The notes under the pieces were generated by a model. That model was not told where the DNA came from, ran no database searches, and saw only the letters and a list, made by a program, of their open reading frames with translations. From Pomphorhynchus laevis (Eukaryota; Acanthocephala; Palaeacanthocephala; Echinorhynchida; Pomphorhynchidae): a stretch of 64,000 nucleotides of DNA. The number at the start of each line of letters is the position of its first letter. Within the stretch, counting starts at the first letter, position 1. The stretch lies in the NCBI GenBank assembly GCA_012934845.2, contig WNNJ02002631.1, positions 1-64,000 of the forward strand. The letters run 5' to 3'. This document shows positions 20,330 through 30,959 of the stretch, one piece after another. Position numbers and translations under genes: made by a program.

Positions 20330-22144
20330 TCATTCATTTGATCCAAACTTTTTTTTATATTTAGCCTGTGTTAATTGATCAATGTCTGGTTCTAGGTTAC
20401 TTGTTCGCAGAATGAGGCTTTCTTCAAGATGATTGTCTGATAAAGATGTTCTTTGTGATGATTTTATCTTCGTCATGTGGGAAAATGCAGATTCGCAACA
20501 GTAAGTTGTTGAAAATATAGTCAATATCTTCTGAGCATTTTTCTGTAGGGCTGAATATTTTGATGCGAAGCGCCATATATCGTAGATATCATGATTCTGA
20601 ACAAAGCGATTGATAAGAATATTATCATTCAGCAACTCGATTATTTCGATTTGAAATTCCTCTTCTACTTTATGAATTTCGACAAGATGGGGCTCAAATA
20701 CAAGCGTCAGTTCTGACTCAAATGCGTCAAAATCATTGAATCGAGATTGGTATTGGGTGTGCAGATCAGTCAAATATCTTTCATAATTCTCAAGCATTTC
20801 AGCTGTCGGATAGTTCAGACGTGTAACTTCGTGCAAATATGTAAAATGAATTTTTGAAAAATGCTTGTCCTTGATTTGGTTTCTCAATAATATGATGGTT
20901 GCACGAAATGCCTTCACCTTTTTCCAAGAAGCAAAAATGTTATTTTTCTGACCTTGTAAAGAAAGATTGAGCTCTCTTTGCTTCATCATGATATCAACTA
21001 GAAATGACATGTCGATTATGAAATAAATATTTGAAAGATCGCAACTCTTGTTCAGATTTGAAAAGAATTGAATTATTTTCTCTCTTATATCAAATACTCG
21101 CTTCAAAACGTTTGCCTCAGAAAGCCATCTAACGCTTGAGTGGTATAAGAGATCATAACTGCCGTGAAACTCGTCATTTTCCATCATTGATCTGAATTGG
21201 CGGTGTCTTGTTGCGTTTGAACGAATGAAAATTACAATTTCGTTCACTTTCTTGAAAACTGATCCCAATGAAACGGATTTTATGCAAAGATTTTGTTGGT
21301 GTAATATGCAATGAAAGGAACGAATTTCCAGTGGTTTAATAATATCTTTCATCTTTGCAATAAATCCCGAATTTTTTCCTACCATTGAAGGAGCACCGTC
21401 AGTACAAATACTCACTAGAAATTCTGGATTGACTTTTGATTTTTGAATTTGATCTTGCACTTTTTCTAAGATGTCAATTCCACGAGCTTGCCCTTTTAGA
21501 GTTTGCATACCTAATAGTTCTTCTCGTAGATTGAAATTTTTGTCAACGATTCGTATAAAAATGAGTAATTGGGCAGAGTCAGTAGAATCAGTTGACTCAT
21601 CAATAGCCAATGAATAGAATGCATTTGGATCTGCTAAGAGAAAAGATAGTTTTTGTTGTAAATTTTTCGCAATATCGGTTTGGCGACTGACTATTGTTCG
21701 CCGAGAGAGCGCAAGATTCTCATATTTTTCAACTTTATCTGGATCTATGCATTTTACTGTTGTAGTTATGGCCTCTTTGATGAATTCTGAGTCGGAATAT
21801 GGCTTTCCTCTTTTACCCATAAGATGTGCAATCAAATAGCTCGCTTTTGTTTGTAAAAGTCCCAAATTGAATATATTCTTGAATAATGTTTGTTGTTTTT
21901 TGATTGATTTTTTTAGTTCTAGAATTTTCTCTTTTCTACACTCACCATCAAGTCTACATATTGGCATATTGATATGCGTGCCATAATGTTTTTCTGCATT
22001 GAATTTCTTGATCGTTGTTAAGTTAGCTCTACAAATTAAGCACACCATCCCGTTTTTACTCTGAACAAAGAAGTAATCATATTCCCATTCTATATTAAAA
22101 ACTCTATTCTCTGAATCTATCTTTCTCTTTTTTTGCGATGACAT
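20330..22144 (-). CDS. hAT-family transposase
   Basis: A 604-codon frame from an ATG at 22144. The N-terminus has a BED-like zinc finger (VCLICRANL with KHYGTHI). The DDE-type core follows: LAIDESTDSTD near residue 195, CTDGAPSMVGKNSG near 245, then a FHCILHQQNLC segment and VRWLSE. The C-terminus has the hAT dimerisation domain, YCCESAFSHMTKIKSSQRTS with LSDNHLEESL. It cuts the element at the CAGNGGTGGGC ends and inserts it with 8-bp duplications. The closest known style is the ZBED/FAM200/GTF2IRD2-like hAT group. Length is normal and no break is seen. Confidence 0.93.
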   Translation of the reverse strand: MSSQKKRKIDSENRVFNIEWEYDYFFVQSKNGMVCLICRANLTTIKKFNAEKHYGTHINMPICRLDGECRKEKILELKKSIKKQQTLFKNIFNLGLLQTKASYLIAHLMGKRGKPYSDSEFIKEAITTTVKCIDPDKVEKYENLALSRRTIVSRQTDIAKNLQQKLSFLLADPNAFYSLAIDESTDSTDSAQLLIFIRIVDKNFNLREELLGMQTLKGQARGIDILEKVQDQIQKSKVNPEFLVSICTDGAPSMVGKNSGFIAKMKDIIKPLEIRSFHCILHQQNLCIKSVSLGSVFKKVNEIVIFIRSNATRHRQFRSMMENDEFHGSYDLLYHSSVRWLSEANVLKRVFDIREKIIQFFSNLNKSCDLSNIYFIIDMSFLVDIMMKQRELNLSLQGQKNNIFASWKKVKAFRATIILLRNQIKDKHFSKIHFTYLHEVTRLNYPTAEMLENYERYLTDLHTQYQSRFNDFDAFESELTLVFEPHLVEIHKVEEEFQIEIIELLNDNILINRFVQNHDIYDIWRFASKYSALQKNAQKILTIFSTTYCCESAFSHMTKIKSSQRTSLSDNHLEESLILRTSNLEPDIDQLTQAKYKKKFGSNE

Positions 22145-22280
22145 CTGATGGGGTAACCAAAAATTTTCTTGTAAATATCAAAAAATGATAAGATTCAAAG
22201 GAAAAGTATCTAAATAAAAAATTAGAGAAAAAATACATTGTTAATATGATAATTTCTATCTTGCCTTTTTTTGAAAAATG

Positions 22281-22348
22281 CTCGGAGGCCGCATAAACTA
22301 GGCTCGGAGGCCGCATGCGGCCTCCGAGGCCGTAGATGCCCACCTCTG
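22281..22348. promoter_or_regulatory. hAT right-end subterminal repeats and palindrome
   Basis: CTCGGAGGCCGCA occurs at 22281-22293 and again at 22303-22315, where it is followed at once by its exact reverse complement, making a perfect 26-bp palindrome (22303-22328). Such GC-rich subterminal motifs in hAT elements bind the transposase zinc finger. No equivalent palindrome is seen at the left end, so the ends are asymmetric. Confidence 0.7.
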
Positions 22349-22359
22349 GATTAATGTCT

Positions 22360-23475
22360 TTATTACAATTTTTTTGACAAAGTTATTACTAGCTTTATCA
22401 GTAGTTGTTAATATAGAGAAATCTTCATTATAAAAATACTTTAATTAATATTTATTATATAGAAATCATTTGAATTTAGTAAGTTATGTATACATATGTT
22501 TATTAATTTTATCGTTCCTTTTATAATTGTTTGTTATTTTCATTTTCTTTTTAATTTTATCATAAATATCATATCTCGAAATTTTAATCTTAGAAGTATT
22601 TAAGCTTTCGTTATTAATCAGCTTACCAAAGTAAGAATTTATGTCATTATACAGCGAATTGTAAATTTGATATTTATACCCTTTTGATATCATTTTCCTT
22701 ATTTCACTTTTTTTAATTAATTCTAGATTGATGGGCAAATATATGTCTGTGAATGCAAATATAAAATCTTCTAAACTAAGATTTTAACAATTGCATTCTG
22801 TTTCTAGATGTGGTATGCATGAATGCTCATGCAACAATATGTTTCTTGTAAATTTAAATATGCCATCTTTACGATATAAATAAAAAGTAGATTTAATTGA
22901 TGTTAATTTAATGTTTATATCTAGATATATACCTTCTTTATTATTGCTATTGGTTTTATTAAGAATGAGGCTACCTGGATAAATTTGTTCGCTTATTGAA
23001 TAAAAATTATTAGAGTTAAATACACATATATCATGAGTTGTAAATCATATACAACTTAACCTATAATAATCGTTAATTAATCTATGATTTATTGAACAAA
23101 TGTTTATTGAACAAATGCTTTCGCTATTAATCAGCGTGCCGTTTTTTATTTTCAGCATTGATTTTATTTTTATTTTTGTCGTTTTTAGTATTTAATCTAT
23201 ATTTATAGATTAAATATAAATAAAACGATTAGTAGTAATTGAAAGACATTTAAATAATTAAATGATCAATTAATGATCAATTATAAACGATTATTAATTA
23301 TTATTTATAGATTATATATTATATATAATATATTAAATATTATAAATATATTAAATATTTTCCTTAATTCACGATTTTCAATAAATTCGAGATTATGCGT
23401 ACATTTAATTAAATATTCATTTATTTTATCAAAATTAAGACATTTGCAATTGCATTCTGTTTCTAGAATGCGTCT
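22360..23475 (-). mobile_element. PLE-A fragments (N-terminal and C-terminal pieces)
   Basis: Right of the hAT duplication, the DNA matches the start of PLE-A: the segment near 22370 corresponds to a stretch near 56540, and 22484-22738 gives a minus-strand frame with NSLYNDINSYFGKLINNES and MKITNNYKRNDKIN, which is the part before the RT. At about 22800-23010 the RT C-terminal region recurs, and near 23380-23465 another upstream piece (CNCKCLNFDKINEYLIKC). The pieces are out of order and old. Confidence 0.65.
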
Positions 23476-23549
23476 AATATAAAAAAGTATAAAAATGAAA
23501 AATTACATATAAATAAAGAATTATATATTTTTATAATTATAGAAATGCC

Positions 23550-23555
23550 TTTATT
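23550..23555 (-). terminator. Poly(A) signal AATAAA
   Basis: AATAAA on the minus strand about 60 nt beyond the stop codon of the cytoplasmic-tail exon at 23614, a normal spacing for 3' end formation of that gene. Confidence 0.6.
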
Positions 23556-23613
23556 GTTTAGTAACCAAGTATGCAAAGCTTGCTTTTGTTGTTTAATTTG
23601 ACTGTAGCGCAAA

Positions 23614-23834
23614 TTATTTCAAGCCTAGACTGCGTTTGCTGTGCGGACATGTTGAGTTATGTATACATACAGTTCTGAGTGAATCTCTGCTATTGCCGCT
23701 AGTTGAATAATTCTTACTGGCACGATTCGGGACCTGATGATCGTCTTCATATGATGCTATAGGGATGTTAATATGCCCGGATATTAAGTCATCAAAGTGT
23801 GAATCGTGTATCGCCATTGGAACCTGATGATCAT
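23614..23834 (-). CDS. Membrane protein, cytoplasmic-tail (last) exon
   Basis: After the acceptor TTCAAAAG the exon opens in phase 1 and codes for about 73 residues to a TAA stop: DDHQVPMAIHDSHFDDLISG, then IPIASYEDDHQVPNRASK, then a serine/cysteine/basic end. DDHQVP occurs twice, encoded by two copies of a CCTGATGATC-type repeat. It joins in phase to the transmembrane exon across a 54-nt intron. The tail is polar and acidic at first, then basic, with tyrosines that could be phosphorylated. I recognise no known cytoplasmic domain. Membrane topology is clear from the neighbouring exon; the protein family is not. Confidence 0.6.
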
Positions 23835-23888
23835 CTTTTGAACATTAAGTACATTAATATATATCATTTCTAAATGAATATAATCTAC

Positions 23889-24050
23889 CTATTTCATTTT
23901 GATCTGCATTTAAGTTTCCTTGTTTGATCAGTCTGTTCACTTTATCATTACGCTCAGCGCAACAGCAGCACATTATACACAGGCAAAGTACTAGCAGGAT
24001 ACAAAGGACGAATAGGACATAATGAAAAATCGTCCGTTTCCGACTTATGA
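23889..24050 (-). CDS. Membrane protein, transmembrane exon
   Basis: A 162-bp exon between TTCTTCAG (acceptor) and 'ATAG|GTAGAT' (donor), phase 1 at both ends. It codes for a basic stop-transfer-like start (SRKRT), a hydrophobic span (FHYVLFVLCILLVLCLCIM), a membrane-proximal CCCC cluster and a charged segment (AERNDKVNRLIKQGNLNADQ). The cysteine run at the membrane edge is a likely palmitoylation site (inference). Its splice sites, phase, TM segment and the tail exon with poly(A) signal together make this the 3' end of a real host gene. Upstream extracellular exons are expected on the minus strand; candidates lie at 39.6, 46.2 and 52.7 kb. Confidence 0.6.
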
Positions 24051-24660
24051 CTGAAGAATTAGCTTCTAAATTTCATAGTTCTAGATACTAACCTTAAAAC
24101 TATTTTTTTACAAATCCCATATTTGATAAAAGTAGATTTTATAAAAAGATTATTTATCTCAACATACAGTGAGCATGTTTATAGACTTAAATTTACAGAT
24201 TTAGCTTAATGTTTTAAATCTCGTCGCTTAATTGGTATTTGAAATTTTGAATTACAGATTAAGTGTAGATTTTAATGTTCTTTTAAGTAGTCATTTTATA
24301 CTAAATGCTGATAATAGATGCAAATATGATTGTTGAGCTTGCCAAAATCATTCTTTCTATAAAGCTTTAATTTCATTATTTATGATTCATTATTAATCAG
24401 ATCACAAGAACTTAAAATTAAACAAGAACTAAACAAGAACTTTGTTATAAAAAATTAAATTAAACAAGAATTTAGTGTTATCTATGACAATCAAGAGCTT
24501 TTTAGCCAAGTTTAAGTCATCAGCAACTTTCAAAGGCAAAACACAATAGAAAAACACCAATATCAATGAATATTAGTGATTATTAGCAATACCAAACAAT
24601 TGACAAATAATTCACAAATAATACCAAATAAAGCAATGAGCAGTACCAAATAATTCACAT
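24051..24660. other. AT-rich, probable intron
   Basis: Repeats of an AAACAAGAACT-type word near 24410-24470; no exon or element recognised. Confidence 0.5.
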
Positions 24661-24669
24661 CAATTAAAA

Positions 24670-25240
24670 CCACTTTTAATTTATATCATGAAGATATTTA
24701 AATTTACAAGAAACATATTTTTGCATAAGCATTCATGCATACCATATAATATAAAATATAATACATTAAAGAATGAAATTTTATGAATTGCAACAATATG
24801 TAATGATATTGGCTTTCTTCAAAATCATTTAAATAATTTAATAGATACATATTTTAAACTAGGTTACTATAAAAATAACATCAAAGAGAAAATAGTAAAA
24901 TATATAAATCAACACAATAATATTAAGAATAAATTTAAATTCTAATGCGGAAAATTTTTATGGCTGAATAATAAATAATATACTTTGTTTTAGAATAAGA
25001 TACTATATGTAGTATATATATATATACTATATATACTATATATACTATATATATATATTTCAAAAGAGGAAATACGTCGTTAGCATGTATTTGGTCCCGC
25101 TTCTATGTTAGGTTGAGAAATAGGTGCTGAAACTTGATCACATAGCAATTCATCCTGATGACCTCTAATTCGTATTATGATACATCGTATATTATTTATT
25201 AATCAATTCATAAAAATATTCATTTATTTTAAATTCCAAT
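24670..25240 (+). mobile_element. PLE-A 3' fragment with terminal block
   Basis: Plus-strand frame with the RT C-terminal region (ARNIFLH-like start, NDIGFLQNHLNNLIDTYF), followed by an alternating-TA run and then the PLE-A terminal block (AGAGGAAATACGTCGTTAGC, CATCCTGATGACCTC) at about 25068-25200. Confidence 0.75.
25009..25068. repeat. TA-rich microsatellite
   Basis: Alternating TATA with TACTATATA interruptions between PLE-A coding sequence and its terminal block. Confidence 0.85.
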
Positions 25241-25489
25241 TTAACATTTTAGCTTTATATAAATTAAATAAAATTTTAAAACAGTTAATTATTTTGTCAT
25301 TTATTATCAAATTATTAATTTTAATTATCATTATATTTAATTTATAAATAGTGTAAAATACTTAGTCCCAATTAGCTGATTTGATTCATAGTAAATTATT
25401 TTGCGTTTTATTTTAGGCAATAATTATAAATCAGCTGATCTGATTTCTGAATGTAAATCTAGTCTTTCATTTTTATAAAACGGTATTAT

Positions 25490-26000
25490 TATCATCAATT
25501 TTTACGATCTAGTCGTATACCGTGGTTAACCGTAAGGCTACTTTTCTTTTAAAGTGTATGTTAATGTTGGTTTATTTTGGCAAATATAGATTGTTCTGTT
25601 TTGCTAATATATTTAATATCACTGTCCAGACAACACATTTTATAAACAACCTTTGTATTATTATAATTTGGTTTGTTTTTCAAAATACTATGTAATTTTG
25701 GAATTTTATAAATTAAAATTTATATTAATCCATTGATGATGATTACTTAATCGATGCTGTTCATTAAAAGGAATTGTATAATTCGCTAATTATAAAATTT
25801 TAATATCGAAATATTTAAAATATTGCAGTATACGGATGCTTTTAAAATATTATTTGCGCTGTTACTAACAACGACATCTAAAAAAGTAATGTTACCTTCC
25901 AATTTTAATTATATTTCCACTCTGAATATTCTTATCCAAATAATTAATTGCTAATCTAAATATATGATTTATCAGTTGAGTGGAATACAGTTATATACAG
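25490..26000 (-). mobile_element. Relic of a GIY-YIG Penelope-like element
   Basis: On the minus strand near 25880-25900 the translation reads GNITFLDVVVSNSANN, the FLDV block after the PLE reverse transcriptase. Further on, near 25600-25660, it reads VVYKMCCLDSDIKYISKT, the start of the C-terminal GIY-YIG-type nuclease (VYKI-x-C ... YIGKT). Order and spacing fit PLE-B at 61.5-62.8 kb, not the endonuclease-less PLE-A. It is heavily decayed. Confidence 0.5.
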
Positions 26001-26009
26001 TTATATATA

Positions 26010-26945
26010 AGTATGTATATTATCCAAAATTTAGATATATATAGAACATCAATGGAATTAGCACAAACAAAACATGTAACATCAACATATCTAAGCCACA
26101 AAATATCTCATTCGTCTTATTAGTATTATTAGCTTCCAGTTTTATGTAATTATATGACATCTAAGGTCCTAAACTCTTAAAAATATCCTTCAGCAAATGC
26201 ATATCTGCTAAAATACATTAGTTTTAAGTAATGTATTTTATTGAATGTAATAACATTGTCTGCAATACAACCTAAATGAAGTCTCATACACATTCGTTAT
26301 ATATTTTCTTGCTATTTCGTGTTTGTTAAGTATGAAATACTATATTTGATATTTTTACATTTGTTTTACAGATATCGTTAAATGTTATCGATCATATAAT
26401 ATTAATTATGTGATAATGCTTAAATTCAAGCATTTTTTACAGATTCTTGTAAACCATTTCAGTGGACGTAATAAGTCCATTGTATCTGCCTTTAGTGACG
26501 GATTTTTCGTAAGCTATTCCAGTATACGCCAAATAAAATTGAAATAGGCAATCTTCACGAATACCGTTATGAAATATTAACGGTATGATTAATTCGATGA
26601 CTTGAAGAATCAATTCAAAAATAAAATTTGAAATAATTAAATAATAATTTATTAAATTTAATAGGAAAAGTGAATAGTAAATATTTTATATATTCAAATA
26701 TTGTGGTTAAGAAATTGAGTATTTACATTGCTATGAAATTTTTAATAATTTATAATAATTTTATAGTCATGAAATTATTAAATAGAAAATTTAAAAGTGC
26801 TATTCAAAAACACAATTGTTTTAAGTTATACAGAAACTTAATATTAAATCCAAACTACCAATATTACAATTTCATTTTACAATTTATTTAACTCGATACA
26901 TTAAATTTTCCTAAAAAATTCTAATAATTATATTCATTTACTAAA
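26010..26945. other. AT-rich intronic spacer
   Basis: Only low-complexity sequence and one isolated 73-codon frame (26670-26891, +) of AT-biased composition that I do not take as a gene. Confidence 0.5.
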
Positions 26946-26954
26946 CGAAAATTT

Positions 26955-29900
26955 TCCTAAACGAATTCAGGTCTAGCGGGATTTGAGCCCCCTGGCCGCA
27001 CCAGCGTGCCTTCCGACTGAACCATTCGGGGTCTCTCACCCACTAAGAGTCCAGTTGAGGCGGACTATGGTTGGTAATGGCGAGATGAGGTACTTGAAAA
27101 GCCTGTATTTGCTTTATAGGACGTCATCTAGAAAAGAAGACTAATCCCGGGATAGCCCAAGTATTATAAAAGCGTACTTGGGTTTTCCCATTCAATGACA
27201 GATTCTGGGAAGTTTCATACACCACCTAGCTTTCTTCAGAATACGTTTAAGTCTATTCAGGTCCGCTTTCGCCGACAAATGCAACGTAACGGTGAACCCT
27301 ATATATTTAACTCAACTCGTGAAGATGAGGAGTTGTTGAGGCTGCAAAAATAGAGGAGAGTGCAGAGAGTGCTAGTCTCTTAAGCTTCCTTTTAGTGGCA
27401 GGGGCGCCATGAAAGACAACCATCTGCAATTTTGTGGAGTTTGAAATAAGATTGGATGGGGTAAGCTGGTCTTCTAATCTTAAAACGAAACGGCTGATGT
27501 CCGAGACTACATCTTTGCACTTGCTTACGGAAAACGGAGCAGCGGTATCATCAACATATGTAACGAGATGGAGGCAACAGCATATATCACGAGATATCAT
27601 ATATGGAGGCAACAAGATACAAGATTAAAGGAAGTGGGGATCCTTGAGGCACACCCGTAATCGGGTAGAACTGACGTACATCAAGGTCGTCTTCATAATA
27701 GAACCGCTTGGTGTACAGCAAAATCTTCACTCTGTTAACAATTCTTGCAGGCAGCCCGATGGATCTGAATGAGAAGATAACGAAGGGGATAAAGATGCGG
27801 CCAAATGCAACAGAAAAATCAAGAAAGACAGCCAAAGCATGTTGATGACTGTTATATGGGCAAAACTGACTTATTTCACCAATTGCTAAATGGACCGAGC
27901 GCCATTTTACAAACCCATGAAAATTCAATGCGATTAAGTTGCGCCTACATAAATGGTTGCGGATTCTACGCGCAAGCTTTTTTCGTAAATGGAGATGAGA
28001 TAATTTGAATCGAAATTTAAGGCAGATCTTTGGGACATGAAATCAATTTCTTTTTTGATATAAAACACAACGGCCGATTTAAATGCCAGCAACATCAGAC
28101 GGAGAGGCTATTAGCATTGTGATGACCACCACGTTTCTCTGACAGTTTTTCTAAAGCTGACAGACCGGAGTGGAGAGTGGCGCGTGGGATTTGGAGGTGC
28201 CTGGAAGTGGTCCCAATGAGTTTTGGATCTCTGTGACGGATAAGTCCCTGCTCCTGAAGTCACATAAAGGCGGGATTGGGTGTTGAGATTGAGTGGCTTT
28301 ACAATTATGTAGAGATAGTGACTACTCCAAAACTTTTGTAAGGTCTATGCTACCGATCCAACCCAAGTCTCTATCCTTCCAGAGGCAAACTTCTTCTTCT
28401 TCTTGAATATCTTCCAGCAGGAAAACTGAGAGCGTTTAAGGTAAGTAATGCTCGCCTTATCAACGCTCAGCTGGAACCTATATATAGAGCTCCAGTATTA
28501 ATTCGAGAGGGCTTGTCTGGTGGAAACAGAGAGATTAGGAAGGTGTGGCATTTTAACCAGGACCTTTAGTTTTCTTGGAGTGGGATTGTAAATACGACAT
28601 TTATAGGTAGTCGAAAGCAAAGCGGCAGCTTGCGATGAGAGGTCGGAATTAAATGCGGTCAAACTTTCATTACCAATTCTGGGGAAGAATTTGATAGCTG
28701 CCTGAAAGAAGGCCACTCTGATAGGATCAAAGTGAAACTTCATTCTAAGTAACGTATCTTCCTCTATCCGCCAGCAAATAAGGTCATGAGAGGTGGTCTG
28801 TTATTGTCAAGACTGCTCAGTACAGATGGGTTTCAACAATCACATCTAATGCAACACTAAAATGTCGAGGAGAGAATTAGTTGTTGAGCAATGAAATGTG
28901 GGGAAGGTGGTTTGTGAATAAGATAGTCATTCCTGGTTCTGACCGTTTGCTGCATTAATCCAACGACCAGTTCTGTTGTTGAAGTAACGGAGTAACACGC
29001 TATACCTGCTACCAAGAATACGGTCCAGGAGGTCTCGGTTGCTATGGATGTTCCCTGGCCGAATATAGATATTGGCTATGCTTATACGCTTACCGTTCTT
29101 ACAAAGTGATATAGCTAAACAAGATAGGGCTGGACAAGAGTAGTTTAATAGGAGGGATGATCTTAACTAGCTTTCCACTAGGGTTAAAAGACCTTGAGAC
29201 GAAGAGGAGTGAGGGGGGGTTATGTATGGAGTAAAGTGGGTGTAGATGTGCTTAGGGATAAATCGAGTAATATCCTGTGGGAGACAGATAGACCGCGTCT
29301 CCTGAAGACCTATAACATATGCATATCTGCCAGATAGAAGGCTAAGGGTGGAAGCACCTCCCGAATTCCACTGAAGGATATTCTGTGAAAAAGGCTCTTG
29401 ATTACTTCCCATTGCGTAAGTGCTACCGAAGTGGGATGCCATCCACCTAGTCGCAACTAGAGACGGAAATGTCGCCTTTACCGCTTCCCATCACGACAAA
29501 TGGAGTCGCTTGCCCACGGGCGATATCTTCATTTCCCTCGTTAGCCATAGCCCAGATCGAATCCTTCCGAGCAAGCTTCAGAGCGGCTATGCTTAGCGCT
29601 GACCCGTTTCGTTTCTTAGATTTTGGTGGCTTCTTAATATTGTTGGTCTTCCCAGAAGGAGGAGAACGGAAAGATTCCGCTAATTGACCCACCAATTTTT
29701 GGACCAATTTTTCAAGTTGAATCATTGATGACTGATGCTGCATTTCAATAAGTTTCAGGATTTCCGTATCCATCATCCTGTTGTCTTTCTTGTTAGACGA
29801 GACAGCTTCCACGAAGCTAGTCGGTTTTGCTGTCACACTCCTGTGTCTCTTTTGGTACGCCTTAAAGATTTTACACTTTTTTGACCATGCGGGGTGCTCA

Positions 29901-30660
29901 CCACCGCAGTTTGCGCAAAATGGCTTACTTTCGCACTTCTCAGGATGTATAGCAGTTGTACCACACACGCCGCACTTATGGGGTAAAGAACAGCCAGTGG
30001 ACCAATGCCCCCACTGATGACAATTGTTGCAGTGAGGGTACGTTAGTGAGTCGGTTTCGATGATAGAAAATCTCAAATTATACCCCATAAAAGGATTGCA
30101 TGTCGAAATCGACAGTTTTAGAGCTTCATCCATCGAGGCATTGCAGAATGCCACGGGAATGGGGAAGCCTTTAATCCCTTTTATAAAGCAAAGGTTAGAG
30201 ATTTTGTAATCAATTTCTAGGGCTGATATATCTTCTTCTGAAATGAATGTGGGCATATTATTTATCTTTATTGTTGCCAGGATTGGTTTGGAAGCAATTA
30301 TACCTTGTTCCGAATGCTCTTTTTTAAATTAGTCGACGTACGACATTGACAGATCAGGAGTGCAGAATGAGATTTTAATCTCAGATTCATAATATTTAAT
30401 CGCATTGAACAATATTTTTTTAAATCGATCGGCAAAGCCTCTTATAAAAACATTAAACATGTTCTGCCTTTCCAGAGGCACCAAAAGTCTGATAATCACC
30501 AGGTTGGATAATTTTGGTACAGGGGGGAGTTCACCCTCCGGAATATATTCAAGAGAAGCTAAATATCTACTTACCTCGTTTATTGCATTGGCAGGAAAAT
30601 TAGTTTTCATTGAGTTCTTTGAACGCTCCGACATGCTAAATTTACTCATTTTTCGTTAGC
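26955..30660 (-). mobile_element. LINE-A copy 4, near full length, degenerate
   Basis: Runs from ORF1 start near 30649 to the ORF2 C-terminus near 26960 on the minus strand. ORF1 is in two good pieces (30329-30649 and 29447-30256). The endonuclease start NILQWNSGGASTLSLLSGR is near 29400, and RT motifs FLDFSVAFGRIF and GVPQGSPLPLILYL lie at about 27640-27820, both with changed residues (AFGR for AFDR). Many frameshifts break ORF2. Its 5' end meets the 5' end of copy 5 head to head at about 30.66-30.70 kb. Confidence 0.88.
29447..30649 (-). pseudogene. LINE-A copy 4 ORF1 (zinc-knuckle nucleocapsid-like protein)
   Basis: Best-preserved LINE-A ORF1 N-terminus: it starts MSKFSMSERSKNS, continues with EGELPPVPKLSNLVIIRLLV, then a break near 30.3 kb. 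The next piece has SEEDISAL, the NPFMGYNLRFSI segment and three cysteine clusters: CNNCHQWGHWSTGC, CGVCG with a downstream C, and CANCGGEHPAWSKKC. The C-terminus is basic (PPKSKKR). Such ORF1 proteins bind the LINE RNA. One or more frame breaks separate the two halves. Confidence 0.75.
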
Positions 30661-30959
30661 TTACCATTTTTAGTTTTGATTATGCTAGACATAATCAGTG
30701 CATAATGATTTACGAACAAAAAATGTGCACAAGTGAAAACGCTTATTGCGTGTCGGAGCATCAAAGCTCCTATGAAAATGTGCCTGTAATCAACGATTCC
30801 GCTGGAATTACAAATGGTAAAGGTAAAGTACATTCTTCTACATCTATCCCTTCGGACTTGCAGGTTAGTCAATTTAATAAGAACTATGTTACTGACTCGG
30901 GGGAGCTCCCCAGATACCGAAACTAAAAAATTTAGCAATCATTAATTCAGTTATGCCAA

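Larger units (their letters stand above)
20181..22348 (-). mobile_element. hAT DNA transposon, apparently intact
   Basis: The element begins CAGGGGTGGGC at 20181 and ends with the inverted CAGAGGTGGGC at 22348, an 11-bp terminal inverted repeat with one mismatch. Both sides carry the perfect 8-bp target duplication GATTAATG (20173-20180 and 22349-22356), the size hAT enzymes make. A single uninterrupted transposase (20330-22144) fills it. The right end holds GC-rich subterminal repeats. The right flank is PLE-A sequence, so it landed beside or in an older retroelement. An intact ORF, ends and duplication together mean a recent insertion. Confidence 0.93.

Noticed and set aside
26670-26891. 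73-codon plus-strand open frame
   Set aside because: Strong N/I/K/Y bias expected by chance at this base composition; no splice context or homology pattern.
30642-30938. Minus-strand 98-codon open frame at the LINE-A head-to-head junction
   Set aside because: It is antisense to the ORF1 N-terminus of copy 5, which is recognisable on the plus strand.
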